Part shown: one piece after another, positions 19,227-26,425 of the stretch
Position numbering within the stretch: the stretch's first letter is position 1
How the letters are laid out: each line of letters opens with the position of its first letter
Origin: Pedobacter sp. HDW13
GTDB lineage: Bacteria > Bacteroidota > Bacteroidia > Sphingobacteriales > Sphingobacteriaceae
Length of the DNA stretch: 64,000 nucleotides
Direction of reading: 5' to 3'
NCBI RefSeq assembly: GCF_011303555.1
Contig: NZ_CP049868.1
Span: forward strand, 3,348,001 to 3,412,000
Notes under the pieces: generated by a model
The model's database searches: none
The model's input: the letters and a program-made list of their open reading frames with translations, nothing else
Told to the model about the DNA's origin: nothing
Position numbers and translations under genes: made by a program

Positions 19227-21311
19227 ATGAAGTTTTCTGTTCAAATAGTAGGGGCTCTATTGTTCTTCTCGTTAAACGTTTTATCACAACAAAAAACGAA
19301 TATATTTTCCGTTAGTTCGGCAAAACCTGTTGATCAGGTAAATGTTTTTTTAGGCTCATCTGCAGACCATGGGCAGATGTCGCCGGCCGCGTCTTACCCT
19401 TTTAGCATGTTAAGCATTGGTCCTCAAACTTACCCTAAAACGCATACCGGTTACGAATATCTTGCCAAGAAATTTGAAGGCTTTACCCATAACCGTTTCG
19501 AAGGGGTAGGATGCCAGGGATCAGGCGGAAATATTTTTATCAAACCTTTCTTAGGCGCTGACCCGGCACAATCAGAATTAATCAAAGCATCAGAAAAAGC
19601 CTCTCCTGGCTATTACGAAGTTGGCTTTGAAAATAAAATTAAAGCCAGTTTTACTGTTTTAGGCAAAGCCGGCAAACATGCCTATCAGTTTCCGGTTGGG
19701 GCTAAAGGCTTTTACCTTGATTTAGGTTACGCTTTTAACGGTGCTTTTGTGGCCGAAGAACATGAAGTGAACGGCAATACTGTTAGCGGTTGGATTACCT
19801 CACGCACAACCTGCGGTGCCGGTAAATACAAATTGTTTTACTATCTGGAAATAGGTGAAGATGTATCCTGGAAAGTGCTTGATGAACATAAGTTAATCGC
19901 AACACTACAGTCCGGTATAACCACAGCAGGTATTAACATTGCCCTTTCATCGGTAAGTGTAGCTGCCGCAAAGGCTTCTATCAATAAAAATGCATTTGCT
20001 GCAGTAAAAGCGCAGAGCCATGAAGACTGGAATACCAATTTGTCTAAAATTGCAGTAAATGGCGATTTGGAAAGTGCAAAATTATTCTACTCGCTATTGT
20101 ACCGCACCATGCAATCGCCATACGTTATTTCAGAAACTGACGGTGCCTACCGCAACACCAAAGGCGAGGAGCAAAAAGATAAGGAAATTCGTTACAATGG
20201 CTGGGCCATCTGGGATAATTACCGTACGCAGCTGCCTTTACTTTCGCTAGTTGCGCAAGACCGTTACGCAGGTATGGTTACCTCAATTGCCGATCTTTAT
20301 CAATCAGGCAAAAAAGATTATGCCGGCCAAAATGAGCCTTCCAATACCGTGCGTTCAGAGCATGCCATTGTGGTGTTGCTTGACGCCTACCGTAAAGGTT
20401 ACCCAGTCGATTTTAATAAAATTGCCGATTCTCTGGTAAAAGAAGTAAATGGTTTGGATTATAAATCGCCTGATAAAGCTTTAGAATCGAGCTACGATAA
20501 CTGGGCATTAGCCGAAATATTCAAGATATTAAAGAACAAGGAAAAATCTGATTTTTATCTGGCAAAAGCCCTGGAGTATAAAAAATACTGGAACAAAGAT
20601 TTTAAAGACATGAGCAAGAACGATGTAGACCGCATGCAGGCCAGAGGTTTATATCAAGGTACCATTTGGCAGTACAGGTGGTTTGTGCCTTACGATTTTA
20701 AAGGACTTGTTGAGCTTGATGGGGGAGAAGAATCATACCTGGCGAAGCTTGACGAATTTTTTGCCCACGATTTGTACAACCACGCCAACGAACCCGATTT
20801 ACAGGTGCCGTTGATGTACAATGTAACCAAATCGGGATATAAATCGCAATACTGGATGCATCAATTGGCTGCGGATACGGTAATCCAGAATTACTTTAAC
20901 GACAATAGTCGCGGTATTGGCAGTTATATCGGTAAAATTTACCGCAACCAGCCACATGCCTACCTGCGTACCATGGATGACGATGCAGGTGCGATGAGTG
21001 CCTGGTATGTCTTTGCAGCCAGTGGTTTTTCTCCCGCTTGCGTAGGCTGGCCTGTTTATTATTTAAATGTGCCTTTGTTCCCAACGGTTACTTATAGCCT
21101 GCCAAAAGGAAAAACCTTCAAAATTGAAACCGTTAATTTTAGCTTAAAAAACAAATACATTAAGGAAGTTTTCCTGAATGGAAAGCTCTTTAAGAAAAAT
21201 TATATTACACAAGATGATATCAATGCCGGAGGTATTTTAAAGATTGTTTCAAGTGCAACACCGGTTAAAGTTTCTGATACCGAAAACTGGATTTCCAGTC
21301 TCGAAAATTAA
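19227..21311 (+). CDS. GH92-family glycoside hydrolase (alpha-mannosidase type)
   Basis: 694 residues with a signal peptide (cleavage near VLSQQ). GH92 hallmarks: VNVFLGSSADHGQMSPAASYPF near the N-terminus, GFTHNRFEGVGCQGSGG, IWDNYRTQLPL, the substrate-binding HANEPDLQVPLMYN, and the catalytic-region MDDDAGAMSAWYVFAASGF. The family comprises calcium-dependent exo-acting alpha-mannosidases that trim N-glycans and related mannosides. This member is single and not beside a susCD pair, so it may act on mannosides taken up elsewhere. Members are usually about 750 residues, so this one is slightly compact but carries the motifs. A near-consensus promoter word (TATTTTG) lies about 30 bases upstream of the start. 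Confidence 0.93.
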   Translation: MKFSVQIVGALLFFSLNVLSQQKTNIFSVSSAKPVDQVNVFLGSSADHGQMSPAASYPFSMLSIGPQTYPKTHTGYEYLAKKFEGFTHNRFEGVGCQGSGGNIFIKPFLGADPAQSELIKASEKASPGYYEVGFENKIKASFTVLGKAGKHAYQFPVGAKGFYLDLGYAFNGAFVAEEHEVNGNTVSGWITSRTTCGAGKYKLFYYLEIGEDVSWKVLDEHKLIATLQSGITTAGINIALSSVSVAAAKASINKNAFAAVKAQSHEDWNTNLSKIAVNGDLESAKLFYSLLYRTMQSPYVISETDGAYRNTKGEEQKDKEIRYNGWAIWDNYRTQLPLLSLVAQDRYAGMVTSIADLYQSGKKDYAGQNEPSNTVRSEHAIVVLLDAYRKGYPVDFNKIADSLVKEVNGLDYKSPDKALESSYDNWALAEIFKILKNKEKSDFYLAKALEYKKYWNKDFKDMSKNDVDRMQARGLYQGTIWQYRWFVPYDFKGLVELDGGEESYLAKLDEFFAHDLYNHANEPDLQVPLMYNVTKSGYKSQYWMHQLAADTVIQNYFNDNSRGIGSYIGKIYRNQPHAYLRTMDDDAGAMSAWYVFAASGFSPACVGWPVYYLNVPLFPTVTYSLPKGKTFKIETVNFSLKNKYIKEVFLNGKLFKKNYITQDDINAGGILKIVSSATPVKVSDTENWISSLEN

Positions 21312-21381
21312 CTTGAAAAATTAAGCTTAACCGACAAACATATTTAAAGTTGTCCTGTTATTGTAGTATAAATTCGAGATC

Positions 21382-21573
21382 ATGGCACCTTTAAAATTAA
21401 GCGAAGAACAACATGCTACATTAAGCAACAGAAACACGACAGCAGAAACCGATGAGCAACCTTTAGCCCTTCATCCCGAGGCCTACAAAGTTAAAGGACC
21501 ATCGCCCGATAAGATGAAAACTGTATCGGCCTCTTTGAGGAATTATGCCCACGGTTTGTACGGATTGCTGTAA
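21382..21573 (+). CDS. Small hypothetical protein, 63 residues
   Basis: An isolated 63-residue frame beginning at the ATG at 21382 and followed within 35 bases by a strong terminator, which supports a real transcription unit. The product is hydrophilic, with no signal peptide or membrane span, and ends ASLRNYAHGLYGLL. I do not recognise the family. It lies 70 bases after the GH92 gene and may be co-transcribed with it. Confidence 0.6.
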   Translation: MAPLKLSEEQHATLSNRNTTAETDEQPLALHPEAYKVKGPSPDKMKTVSASLRNYAHGLYGLL

Positions 21574-21605
21574 AACACCATTTAGAAAAAACTCAACATA
21601 CAAAC

Positions 21606-21646
21606 AAAAGAAGCCGGTTTTATAAAAGCCGGCTTCTTTTGTTTTT
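21606..21646 (+). terminator. Rho-independent terminator (usable from both sides)
   Basis: AAAAGAAGCCGG (21606-21617) pairs with CCGGCTTCTTTT (21629-21640), followed by GTTTTTT. The A run before the stem means it could also serve the convergent gene on the other strand. Confidence 0.9.
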
Positions 21647-21688
21647 TATAATCGTAAACCGAAATTGAATTAGTTGAATAAAGGTTGT

Positions 21689-22792
21689 TTATGCTTTAAG
21701 GTCAAAATTTTCCAGTTCCTTTTCTGCGCCATTGATAATTATCGAAACCTGGTGGTCGCCCAAATGGAATTTTCTTGTGGTAATTAATACGAATTTTTGT
21801 TTGCGGATAATGGCTACCTCGGCACCCGCCGTATAAACCCTTTCAGAAATTTTATATACTTTTTTGGTGTTCTGCCCATTTTGCTTTTTGTAATATACGG
21901 CATACTCTAGCCTTACCTTTTGTTCTGTAGGGTTTTCGTTGCGGATAGAAAATGAGAAAGCCAGACTTTCGCCAATTTTTACCACCGGGGTCAAAAGCTT
22001 AAAATCTTTCAATACAATGCCGGTATCATCCAAACCGTAATGCTTCAAAATTTCGGTGTGGCCCTGTTTTAAAAGGGTGCGGCTACCGTGTTTAATCAGG
22101 GCATCGGTTTCGGTACTTAAACCCGACCATCTTTTAGCTACCGCCAAAACCACTTGCGGGTGATCTTTCGCAATATCGTTCAAACTGTTGGCTACACTTC
22201 TCCTTACATATTCGGAAGGGTCGCTTTTAAGGTTTTCTAAAATCGGTAAAATGGAGGCAGGGTCTTTTTTCAGAAAAGGAATAGCCATCGCCCATGGCAG
22301 GCGGGGTCTGCTGCCCTCGCTGGCAAGCCTGCGCACCTTATGGCTTTCGTGCACCGACCATTGCTGCATGCGTAAAATCATTTCGTTTCCGTACTTCAAA
22401 ATAAAGGGACGTACGGCAAATTCGCAGCTTACAAACTGGGTAACAAATTCCAGTGCCTCTACCGAATTTTCGAAATCATCAATTCCATAAGTTTCAATAT
22501 AATCGGGCAAAAACATATAGGCTAGGCCATCTTCGCCAATACCCTGAACCCTTAGCTGTTCTATTGTTTTTTTGAGGAGTGTAATTCTCTGTGGATAAGC
22601 TTCAGGTAAAAAATGATGCAATACTTTTGAAGTGTGTTTCATTCTTTCTTTCAGTTCCATCGAATCAAATTCGGGCACAAAAATATTTTGAACGAATTTT
22701 TGCTCATCAAAAGTGGGAATGGTGGCGGTTAAGGCACCGCTTAACCTGTTGTAAAATGCGGGTGAATATAAATCTTTTAGCGGGCTGGCCAT
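21689..22792 (-). CDS. alkC: DNA alkylation repair protein, AlkC-like (HEAT-repeat glycosylase with Ig-like domain)
   Basis: 367 residues. The N-terminal 240 residues are helical HEAT-like repeats, with ESHKVRRLASEGSRPRLPWA and SEYVRRSVANSLNDIAKDHP, the motifs that define the AlkC/AlkD superfamily. These enzymes excise cationic alkylated bases (such as 3-methyladenine) from DNA without base flipping. The C-terminal 110 residues (from about VLKDFKLLTPVVKIGESLAFSF) are predicted beta strands forming an Ig-like domain, which distinguishes AlkC from AlkD. It is a single cytosolic gene and nothing nearby suggests an Ada-type operon. Confidence 0.85.
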   Translation of the reverse strand: MASPLKDLYSPAFYNRLSGALTATIPTFDEQKFVQNIFVPEFDSMELKERMKHTSKVLHHFLPEAYPQRITLLKKTIEQLRVQGIGEDGLAYMFLPDYIETYGIDDFENSVEALEFVTQFVSCEFAVRPFILKYGNEMILRMQQWSVHESHKVRRLASEGSRPRLPWAMAIPFLKKDPASILPILENLKSDPSEYVRRSVANSLNDIAKDHPQVVLAVAKRWSGLSTETDALIKHGSRTLLKQGHTEILKHYGLDDTGIVLKDFKLLTPVVKIGESLAFSFSIRNENPTEQKVRLEYAVYYKKQNGQNTKKVYKISERVYTAGAEVAIIRKQKFVLITTRKFHLGDHQVSIIINGAEKELENFDLKA

Positions 22793-22924
22793 AGGTAGTT
22801 AAATAGGAAATCAAAGTTAGCGCAATAAAGTTTTATTTTGTTTGGCCAACATCATTTTTACCAGGCTGGTAAACGATTTCAGCTTTTTCTTTGCCACATT
22901 TGTTTATCAACAAATAACAGCAAA

Positions 22925-23782
22925 ATGAACACAACAAAAATAGGCTGGATCGGATTGGGCAACATGGGCATCCCAATGGCTACACAACTGATTGAAGCAG
23001 GATACGAAGTTAGGGTATATAACAGGAGCAAGGCCAAAGAAGGCACTTTAAAAGAAATGGGCGCTTTACTGGCACAAACGCCAAAAGATTTAATTGCACA
23101 AACTGATGTAGTATTTGTAATGGTGAGTGATGATGCGGCAATTGAAGCCATTTTTAATGATACAGATGGTGTTTTGAGTGCAGAAGTAGCTGGAAAAATC
23201 ATCATCAATATGAGTACGGTTTCTCCATCGATCTCCCGGCAAATGGCTGAGGCATGCACAGCGAAAGGTCTCCATTATTTAGATGCACCTGTTTCAGGCA
23301 GTGTAAAGCAGGCTGAAACAGGTCAGCTGGTGATTATGGTGGGGGGTGATGAGCTTGCTTTTAACGAAGTTAAACCTATTTTAGAAAAGCTTGGAAAACT
23401 GGCCATGCGCGTGGGCGAAACAGGAGCAGGCAATAGTGCAAAGCTGGCGATCAATTCACTATTGGCTTTATACGCCCAGGGACTGGCCGAAACGGTAGTA
23501 TTTGCTAACGCGCAGGGAATTAAAACCGAAGATCTGCTCAACCTGATTAATAACGCGGCTATTGGCAATATTTTTACCAAAATTAAGGGTGACGCTATTG
23601 TAGCTGATCAATATCAGGCTGCCTTTGCACTGAAACACATTGTGAAAGATCTAAATCTGGCCAAAGCAGAGGGAATTTCATCACCTTTGGCTAAAACGGC
23701 ATTACAAACTTTCGAATCGGCTTCGATAAGATACGGTGAGGAAGATATAATTGCGGTGATTAAAGAAGTTAAGGCTGATTAA
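22925..23782 (+). CDS. NAD(P)-dependent beta-hydroxyacid dehydrogenase (3-hydroxyisobutyrate dehydrogenase family)
   Basis: 285 residues from the ATG at 22925. The frame is open upstream to 22838, but the extra 29 residues are unlike the family and precede a promoter-like TTTCTTTG word (22886-22893), so 22925 is the start. The Rossmann motif GWIGLGNMGIPMA (GxGxxG variant) opens the protein. The family substrate-binding motif DAPVSGSVKQAETGQL and the catalytic-Lys region GAGNSAKLAINSLL follow. It oxidises or reduces a small hydroxy acid such as 3-hydroxyisobutyrate, tartronate semialdehyde or succinic semialdehyde. Which one cannot be told; the gene stands alone. Confidence 0.9.
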   Translation: MNTTKIGWIGLGNMGIPMATQLIEAGYEVRVYNRSKAKEGTLKEMGALLAQTPKDLIAQTDVVFVMVSDDAAIEAIFNDTDGVLSAEVAGKIIINMSTVSPSISRQMAEACTAKGLHYLDAPVSGSVKQAETGQLVIMVGGDELAFNEVKPILEKLGKLAMRVGETGAGNSAKLAINSLLALYAQGLAETVVFANAQGIKTEDLLNLINNAAIGNIFTKIKGDAIVADQYQAAFALKHIVKDLNLAKAEGISSPLAKTALQTFESASIRYGEEDIIAVIKEVKAD

Positions 23783-23789
23783 GGCAACC

Positions 23790-23893
23790 TATCGGATGGT
23801 GTTTGCACCAGCCGATAAACTAATATTGGTCGGTGGGAACACCGACCAATACGATAAATCCGTAGAGACGTACTTAACTCTACGAATAGGATA
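23790..23893. repeat. Cluster of three hairpins between convergent genes
   Basis: Three dyads in 100 bases: TATCGG/CCGATA (23790-23817, flanking GGTG/CACC), an 11-bp perfect stem ATTGGTCGGTG/CACCGACCAAT with a GGAA loop (23825-23850), and CGTAGAG/CTCTACG (23861-23884). The last repeats the unit at 17451-17490. They may terminate both flanking genes. Confidence 0.65.
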
Positions 23894-23902
23894 CCGAAAA
23901 TA

Positions 23903-24304
23903 TTAAACTTTCAATCCACTAAAAGTGCTGAGAAGAATAACACCCAATACAATTAGTGTAATGATAACATATAGTTTGTCTTTTTCCAGCATAAATGCAA
24001 AAAGTGAAAATACGATCCGCATAATGGGTGTAATAATTAATAGCAGCACTCCAAACTGGATAATAGCCATGGGTTTAAAGGTAAAAAGCCCCAGAAAGAT
24101 CCCTTCAAAAGTGATGTAACTGTCTTGTTCTCCTTTAAAGATATGGTAATCGGGTCGTGGTCCGTTTCCGTTTTGGACTAAAAAAAGTACTCCGCCCAAT
24201 AAAACAATCAGGCTTGCGGTAATTACCCCAAAGCGTAATAACTGACCAACAATTTTTTCTACATCCCGATCGCCGATAAGCTGTTTTGATATTGAATTTT
24301 TCAT
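23903..24304 (-). CDS. DUF1634 membrane protein, partner of TauE
   Basis: 133 residues with three hydrophobic spans (FGVITASLIVLLGGVLFLV, IIQFGVLLLIITPIMRIVFSLFAF and VIITLIVLGVILLS). The sequence matches the DUF1634 pattern, a family almost always found beside TauE/SafE permeases, as here (8 bases after the TauE stop). Its role is unknown; a structural or regulatory subunit of the permease is the usual guess. It is the last gene of the three-gene operon led by the FadR-type regulator. Confidence 0.9.
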   Translation of the reverse strand: MKNSISKQLIGDRDVEKIVGQLLRFGVITASLIVLLGGVLFLVQNGNGPRPDYHIFKGEQDSYITFEGIFLGLFTFKPMAIIQFGVLLLIITPIMRIVFSLFAFMLEKDKLYVIITLIVLGVILLSTFSGLKV

Positions 24305-24312
24305 AATTGTAT

Positions 24313-25146
24313 TTAAAATTGATGGTGATAACCGTTATAAATCATTTCGAAGGCCACAAAGGTGATCGCAATACAAAAGATAATCCGCAGGGTAGAAGGA
24401 TTGATATGCGTTAACAATTTTGCACCTGTAAATGCGCCACCCAATACCCCAAGTACTACGGGGAAAGCGATGCCCGGATCCATGTAACCCCGTTGCAGAT
24501 AAACCACAGCGCTGGCCGCCGCCGTTACCCCAATCATAAAGTTACTGGTTGTGGTACTCACCTTAAAGGGGATTTTCATGGCAGTATCCATTGCCAGTAC
24601 CTTTAATGCACCTGAGCCGATACCTAGTAAGCCCGACATTACGCCCGCTACTGTCATGATCGAAAAACCTGCGCCCACATTTTTGAGTTTGTAGGCTACG
24701 TTGCCTGATGGGGTAGGGTAGCTGCTGTTCAGTTTTAAAACCGCCGATAAGTGACTGCCTTCCGTTAAAGCCTCTTGGTTCTTTTTTCTAAGCGTCATGG
24801 CGGCAGAGAAAAGCAGTACACAGCCAAAAAGTATAGCAATGGTATTGGTAGGGGTATAAATGGCAATTAAAGCGCCTAAAACTGCACCAAGTGTAGTGGC
24901 AATTTCGAGGAACATGCCCAGCCGGATGTTGGTAATACCTTCTTTGATATAAGCACTGGCAGCTCCCGATGAGTTGGCGATAGAAGCCAATAACGCTGCA
25001 CCAATGGCATAGCGGATATCGACATGGAAAACAAGGGTAAGCAGTGGTATAACGACTACGCCGCCACCCAAACCGGTTAACGACCCAACTAAACCCGCAA
25101 GGTATGCTCCAAGGATTAAAATCAGGGTAAAAGTTAAAATTGACAT
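24313..25146 (-). CDS. TauE/SafE-family anion permease (sulfite/organic-acid exporter type)
   Basis: 277 residues with seven to eight hydrophobic helices. The first (LVGSLTGLGGGVVVIPLLTLVF) and the later GVMSGLLGIGSGALKV are the two internally repeated glycine-rich motifs of the TauE/SafE family. Members move sulfite, sulfoacetate or other small organic anions across the inner membrane. It starts 4 bases after the regulator gene and is followed by DUF1634. The ligand of the FadR-type regulator, probably a small organic acid or sulfonate, is likely the transported compound or its precursor (inference). Confidence 0.92.
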   Translation of the reverse strand: MSILTFTLILILGAYLAGLVGSLTGLGGGVVVIPLLTLVFHVDIRYAIGAALLASIANSSGAASAYIKEGITNIRLGMFLEIATTLGAVLGALIAIYTPTNTIAILFGCVLLFSAAMTLRKKNQEALTEGSHLSAVLKLNSSYPTPSGNVAYKLKNVGAGFSIMTVAGVMSGLLGIGSGALKVLAMDTAMKIPFKVSTTTSNFMIGVTAAASAVVYLQRGYMDPGIAFPVVLGVLGGAFTGAKLLTHINPSTLRIIFCIAITFVAFEMIYNGYHHQF

Positions 25147-25150
25147 GATA

Positions 25151-25801
25151 TTAATGGTTATTGTTCAATATGGTAATGGTTGTTTCGCGAGCCGCATCGG
25201 CGTTTCCATCTTTTATCGCGTTAAATAAAGCCTGATGTAGGTGATGGCTCATGGCAAAATGTGCAATGCCCGATGGAGCTCTTTTGGCAAAGAAATCACG
25301 AATAATAACGGTAAAGCTTTCGTAAAGATCGGCTAAAACATGGTTGCCTGATGAACGGGCAATGGCCAGGTGAAATTCAATATCAGCATTGGCGCAATCC
25401 AGCCGCGATTCTTTTTCAATAGCCAACTTTCTGTTTTCCAGTGCTGCAGCCATAGCTTCCAGATCGGTTGCTGTACGGTTTTGGGTAGCCAGCAATACAA
25501 TTTCCTGCTCCAGGATCGATCTTACGTGATTAATTTCTTCAAAATCCGATCGGCGTAACCTTTGTTCAATCGGTTCGGTTGGTACTGCATTTACCAAAGT
25601 GCCGAAACCCTGCTTAACAGTAAGTATACCTGATAAAGTGAGCGATTTTACCGCTTCGCGAATGGTAGATCGACCTACTCCGTAAAGCTCCATCAGGGCT
25701 GGTTCGGGTGGTATTTTTTCACCCGTCTTAAATTTGCCTGCTTTAATGTCGTCCCGAATTTTAACCGAAACCTGCTCGAAAAGTTTACTTTCCTGTTCCA
25801 T
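25151..25801 (-). CDS. GntR-superfamily regulator, FadR (FCD) subfamily
   Basis: 216 residues from the ATG at 25801. A further upstream ATG at 25825 lies inside the first operator palindrome and would add eight atypical residues, so 25801 is preferred. The N-terminal winged helix is clear (PPEPALMELYGVGRSTIREAVKSLTLSGILTVKQGFGT). The C-terminal FCD all-helical effector domain runs from about residue 80 (FEEINHVRSILE) with the metal/ligand-site ADIEFHLAIARSSGN. It most likely represses itself and the downstream TauE and DUF1634 genes until a small organic acid binds. Two perfect dyads just upstream are the probable operators. Confidence 0.93.
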   Translation of the reverse strand: MEQESKLFEQVSVKIRDDIKAGKFKTGEKIPPEPALMELYGVGRSTIREAVKSLTLSGILTVKQGFGTLVNAVPTEPIEQRLRRSDFEEINHVRSILEQEIVLLATQNRTATDLEAMAAALENRKLAIEKESRLDCANADIEFHLAIARSSGNHVLADLYESFTVIIRDFFAKRAPSGIAHFAMSHHLHQALFNAIKDGNADAARETTITILNNNH

Positions 25802-25819
25802 AGCTTTGAATTTATATGC

Positions 25820-25854
25820 AAACATACGATGTTTATTTTAAACATCAGATGTTT
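25820..25854. promoter_or_regulatory. Tandem operators for the FadR-type regulator
   Basis: Two perfect 15-bp palindromes of form AAACAT-N3-ATGTTT at 25820-25834 and 25840-25854. Their centres are 20 bp apart, about two helical turns. They sit immediately upstream of the regulator's start, as expected for autoregulation. Confidence 0.8.
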
Positions 25855-25994
25855 GTTGTCTTTTTAATCTCATTTCTCGCTATGAATTAAAAGGGGAGCT
25901 GAAATATTTTTATTGTCGTAAATTTTTTATTGCTGATAATGAGGTGTTTATGTTGTTTACGGCATGGGTTTTATAAAAATAATTAAGCTAATAT

Positions 25995-26024
25995 TTGTAT
26001 CGTACGAAAAGTATCGTACCTTTA
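25995..26024 (+). promoter_or_regulatory. Promoter with overlapping BlaI-type operator
   Basis: A -33 TTG (25995-25997) and a -7 box TACCTTTA (26017-26024) are 19 bases apart. TATCGTAC occurs twice with a 14-base period (25998-26005 and 26012-26019), and TAC-N5-GTA dyad symmetry lies at 26003-26013. The repeats fill the promoter, so a bound BlaI dimer would block it. Transcription would start at or very near the ATG at 26029. Confidence 0.65.
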
Positions 26025-26028
26025 GGAT

Positions 26029-26418
26029 ATGAAAGTGAATCAAACTGAAAATAATCTACCCGAACCTACCAAAGCTGAATTAGAAATATTGCAGGTTTTG
26101 TGGGAATTTGGTCCTTCTACAGTTCGGTTCGTGAACGATCAGTTAAATACGCAACGGGAAGTGAATTATACTTCAACCCTTAAACAGATGCAGATTTTAA
26201 CAGAGAAAGGAATTTTAAAGCGTGACGAAAGCCAAATGAAGCACATTTATATTCCGGTTGAGGCAGAAGAAAAAACCAAAGTACAATTGTTAGATCGTTT
26301 TGTAAATACCCTGTACAAAGGATCGGCATCGCAACTGATGATGCAGCTTTTAGGGAATGAAAAGACATCTAAAAAAGAAATCGAAGAGATTAAGCGGCTA
26401 TTGGATAGCATGGAATAA
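26029..26418 (+). CDS. BlaI/MecI/CopY-family transcriptional repressor
   Basis: 129 residues. The winged-helix motif is typical: EPTKAELEILQVLWEFGPSTVRFV, followed by VNYTSTLKQMQILTEKGILKRDE. The C-terminal helices form the dimerisation region. Relatives repress a neighbouring M56 (BlaR1-like) peptidase gene and are cleaved when the peptidase senses its signal. Here the M56 gene follows 8 bases downstream. A repeat-containing operator overlaps the promoter. The expected 5' leader is nearly absent, suggesting leaderless or near-leaderless translation. Confidence 0.93.
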   Translation: MKVNQTENNLPEPTKAELEILQVLWEFGPSTVRFVNDQLNTQREVNYTSTLKQMQILTEKGILKRDESQMKHIYIPVEAEEKTKVQLLDRFVNTLYKGSASQLMMQLLGNEKTSKKEIEEIKRLLDSME

Positions 26419-26425
26419 TTAATAA

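Noticed and set aside
22838..22924. Extended N-terminus of the HIBADH-type dehydrogenase
   Set aside because: The extra 29 residues precede the Rossmann start and overlap a promoter-like word; the ATG at 22925 fits the family.
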